Shown here: positions 36,711-37,763 of the stretch, piece by piece
How the letters are laid out: every line of letters starts with the position of its first letter
Position numbering within the stretch: position 1 is the first letter of the stretch
IMG/VR virus record: IMGVR_UViG_3300044646_000195
Span: 1-37,763 of that record
DNA: 37,763 nt
Reading direction: 5' to 3' (one strand)
Source: a virus
Notes under the pieces: generated by a model
Databases searched by the model: none
Told to the model about the DNA's origin: nothing
The model's input: only the letters and a program-made list of their open reading frames with translations
Made by a program: the position numbers and the translations under genes

Positions 36711-37678
36711 TAATCAATAAACTCGGAAATACGTTCAATTTGTTTGGGATCAATCGCAACAATTTGCGACGGCATGGAGCTTGCTGCAAATTCTGGGCGT
36801 TGGTAAATAAACCCATCAAACCCATTTTTCTTGAGCAATTCAACATCGAAGTCATTAATAACTTCTGGATTCATCAACCTAAACAATTTTCCTTGTCTAG
36901 CAGCGGCAAGCAGATTTTTTTCTTGTTCTTTCCAAGTATCTGCATGGGCCATAGTTTTTCCCGCCACAACGTCATCTACGCTGTTAGCAGCAACTAATCC
37001 GCCTTTGCTCAAAAAACGTGGGTCTTTTTTAATTTGCTCCAAAACCGCTTTTTCAGAAACAGGCAAAATTGAGCGTGGTACGGAACGCACGCCACTATTG
37101 ATCTGCAAAACAGGCGCGGGGTTTTTGACTTTAACGTCGGCTTTAATAACGTGACGACCAAAAATTTGTGCCGTTGGGTCGTTAACGTCTGGCGAAAAGT
37201 AATAGCCTTGTGGACCAGCAAACGAAACGCCGATTTTGTTTTTTTCTTTACGAAACTCGCCTTCAAACGGCGTTGTCGTTCTGTGATACCCAATAATCTC
37301 TGACTTCACCGGCGCAGGTTGTCCACGCATTCCTGGCGTCACGTTCTCGCCGATCAATTCGCCAAGACCAAGCGCACCAGAAGCGGCTCGTTGGCGGGCT
37401 TCGCGAAGCATATCCAAAACAATACGCGGATCGTCGCTTATCTGACGCGCTGCCTCAAGCAAGGCTTTAGCCGTCACAACGGGCTGCGTCACCATTTGTT
37501 TGGTGCCTTCTAGGCCAGAAACAAATCCACGCCCAAGGCCAATAGAAAGGTTTTCGAGTTCGCGGCGCGGAACAAATTGCGTAGGCGGAGGCGGCAGTAT
37601 TCCTGCGTCAAATGGCACAGGGACGCTATAAGCCAAAGCATTGTTAGGCGTAGGCGCAAGTCTATTCTGCGGGGGCAT
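36710..37678 (-). CDS. ADP-ribosyltransferase-like (ART-PolyVal-type) protein
   Basis: A 322-aa protein. Residues 1-120 are Pro-rich then helical (a linker or virion-association part). From about 128 comes an ART-like domain: IIGYHRTT with H132, then GVSFAGPQGYYFSPD with Y159/Y160, FGRHVIKADVKVKNPAPV, and near the end KKNGFDGFIY followed by SQIVAIDPKQIERI. This H-Y-(E/Q) layout with a KNP and a GyDG element is that of ART domains in phage polyvalent proteins; Q305 or a nearby residue would stand for the usual Glu. The gene lies between the terminase genes and crosses the circle junction (its ATG equals 40-42). Substrate unknown; no activity is proven. Confidence 0.65.
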   Translation of the reverse strand: MPPQNRLAPTPNNALAYSVPVPFDAGILPPPPTQFVPRRELENLSIGLGRGFVSGLEGTKQMVTQPVVTAKALLEAARQISDDPRIVLDMLREARQRAASGALGLGELIGENVTPGMRGQPAPVKSEIIGYHRTTTPFEGEFRKEKNKIGVSFAGPQGYYFSPDVNDPTAQIFGRHVIKADVKVKNPAPVLQINSGVRSVPRSILPVSEKAVLEQIKKDPRFLSKGGLVAANSVDDVVAGKTMAHADTWKEQEKNLLAAARQGKLFRLMNPEVINDFDVELLKKNGFDGFIYQRPEFAASSMPSQIVAIDPKQIERISEFID

Positions 37679-37763
37679 AAGAAGTCTCCGGCGTATACGC
37701 CAAGGATGCCGCTTGCGGAGCGTCTAATGCAACCGCTTCACCCTGCAATATTCTGCCCTGGAT
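37637..37763. repeat. Terminal overlap, right copy
   Basis: Exact second copy of 1-127. It contains the start codon of the ART-like gene (37676-37678, equal to 40-42) and the 3' end of the small terminase gene. It should be trimmed when the sequence is circularised. A real direct terminal repeat is possible, but a P22-type headful packager normally has circularly permuted ends, which assemble as a circle. Confidence 0.95.

Overview
The window is one complete genome of a tailed phage with a P22-like (short-tailed, podovirus-type) virion module. The first 127 bases recur exactly as the last 127 (1-127 = 37637-37763), inside a coding region. I therefore read the sequence as a circular map of 37,636 bp opened at an arbitrary point, with one assembly overlap left on. 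The host is very probably Gram-negative: there is an inner-membrane spanin (Rz) with a nested outer-membrane lipoprotein spanin (Rz1). Nothing in the sequence names the host further. I see no integrase, CI-type repressor, DNA or RNA polymerase, tRNA or CRISPR array.

Layout. (1) 509-1368 is the only large gene-free region. It holds a candidate leftward late promoter, a G-quadruplex-forming tract, paired palindromes, a set of related 16-bp repeats and an AT-rich stretch, and looks like a control region and possible replication origin. (2) 1369-3711 (+) is a tightly packed operon of about eleven tiny genes of unknown function, including membrane miniproteins and a strongly acidic 146-aa protein. 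(3) 8086-3712 (-) is the leftward early operon: an ERF single-strand annealing protein, a YqaJ/lambda-type exonuclease, a small protein with an SSB-like acidic tail, an HTH protein, a secreted protein and an SF3/D5-like helicase. (4) 8180-9262 (+) carries a P22-Cro-like regulator, an unknown protein, a VRR-NUC-type nuclease and another small protein. The 8087-8179 gap has divergent promoters whose -35 boxes overlap, plus tandem operator-like sites.

(5) The late unit is leftward, running from 508 through the circle junction to 9162: small terminase, an ADP-ribosyltransferase-like protein, large terminase, four short basic proteins, portal, a DUF5856-like protein, an AT-rich block of receptor-binding proteins (two tailspikes sharing an N-terminal anchor and one repeat-built adhesin), scaffold, P22-type coat protein, decoration-like proteins, gp4-like and gp10-like tail accessory factors, tail fibre and glycine-rich tip proteins, three ejection proteins, the lysis cassette (holin, a second membrane protein, Rz/Rz1, GH108 endolysin), an HExxH protein and an HTH-metallophosphoesterase.

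How it works together (inference): the Cro-like protein governs the divergent early promoters; the early operon supplies helicase and annealing/exonuclease recombination functions that can yield concatemers; terminase packages these; coat, portal and scaffold build the head; gp4/gp10-like proteins seal it; and the swappable tailspike block sets host range. The points most worth a second look are the ART-like gene between the terminase genes, the operator and leaderless-start arrangement at 8100-8180, the repeat-rich 509-1368 region, the SSB-tail mimic and the rightward terminator that implies antisense transcription across the helicase gene.
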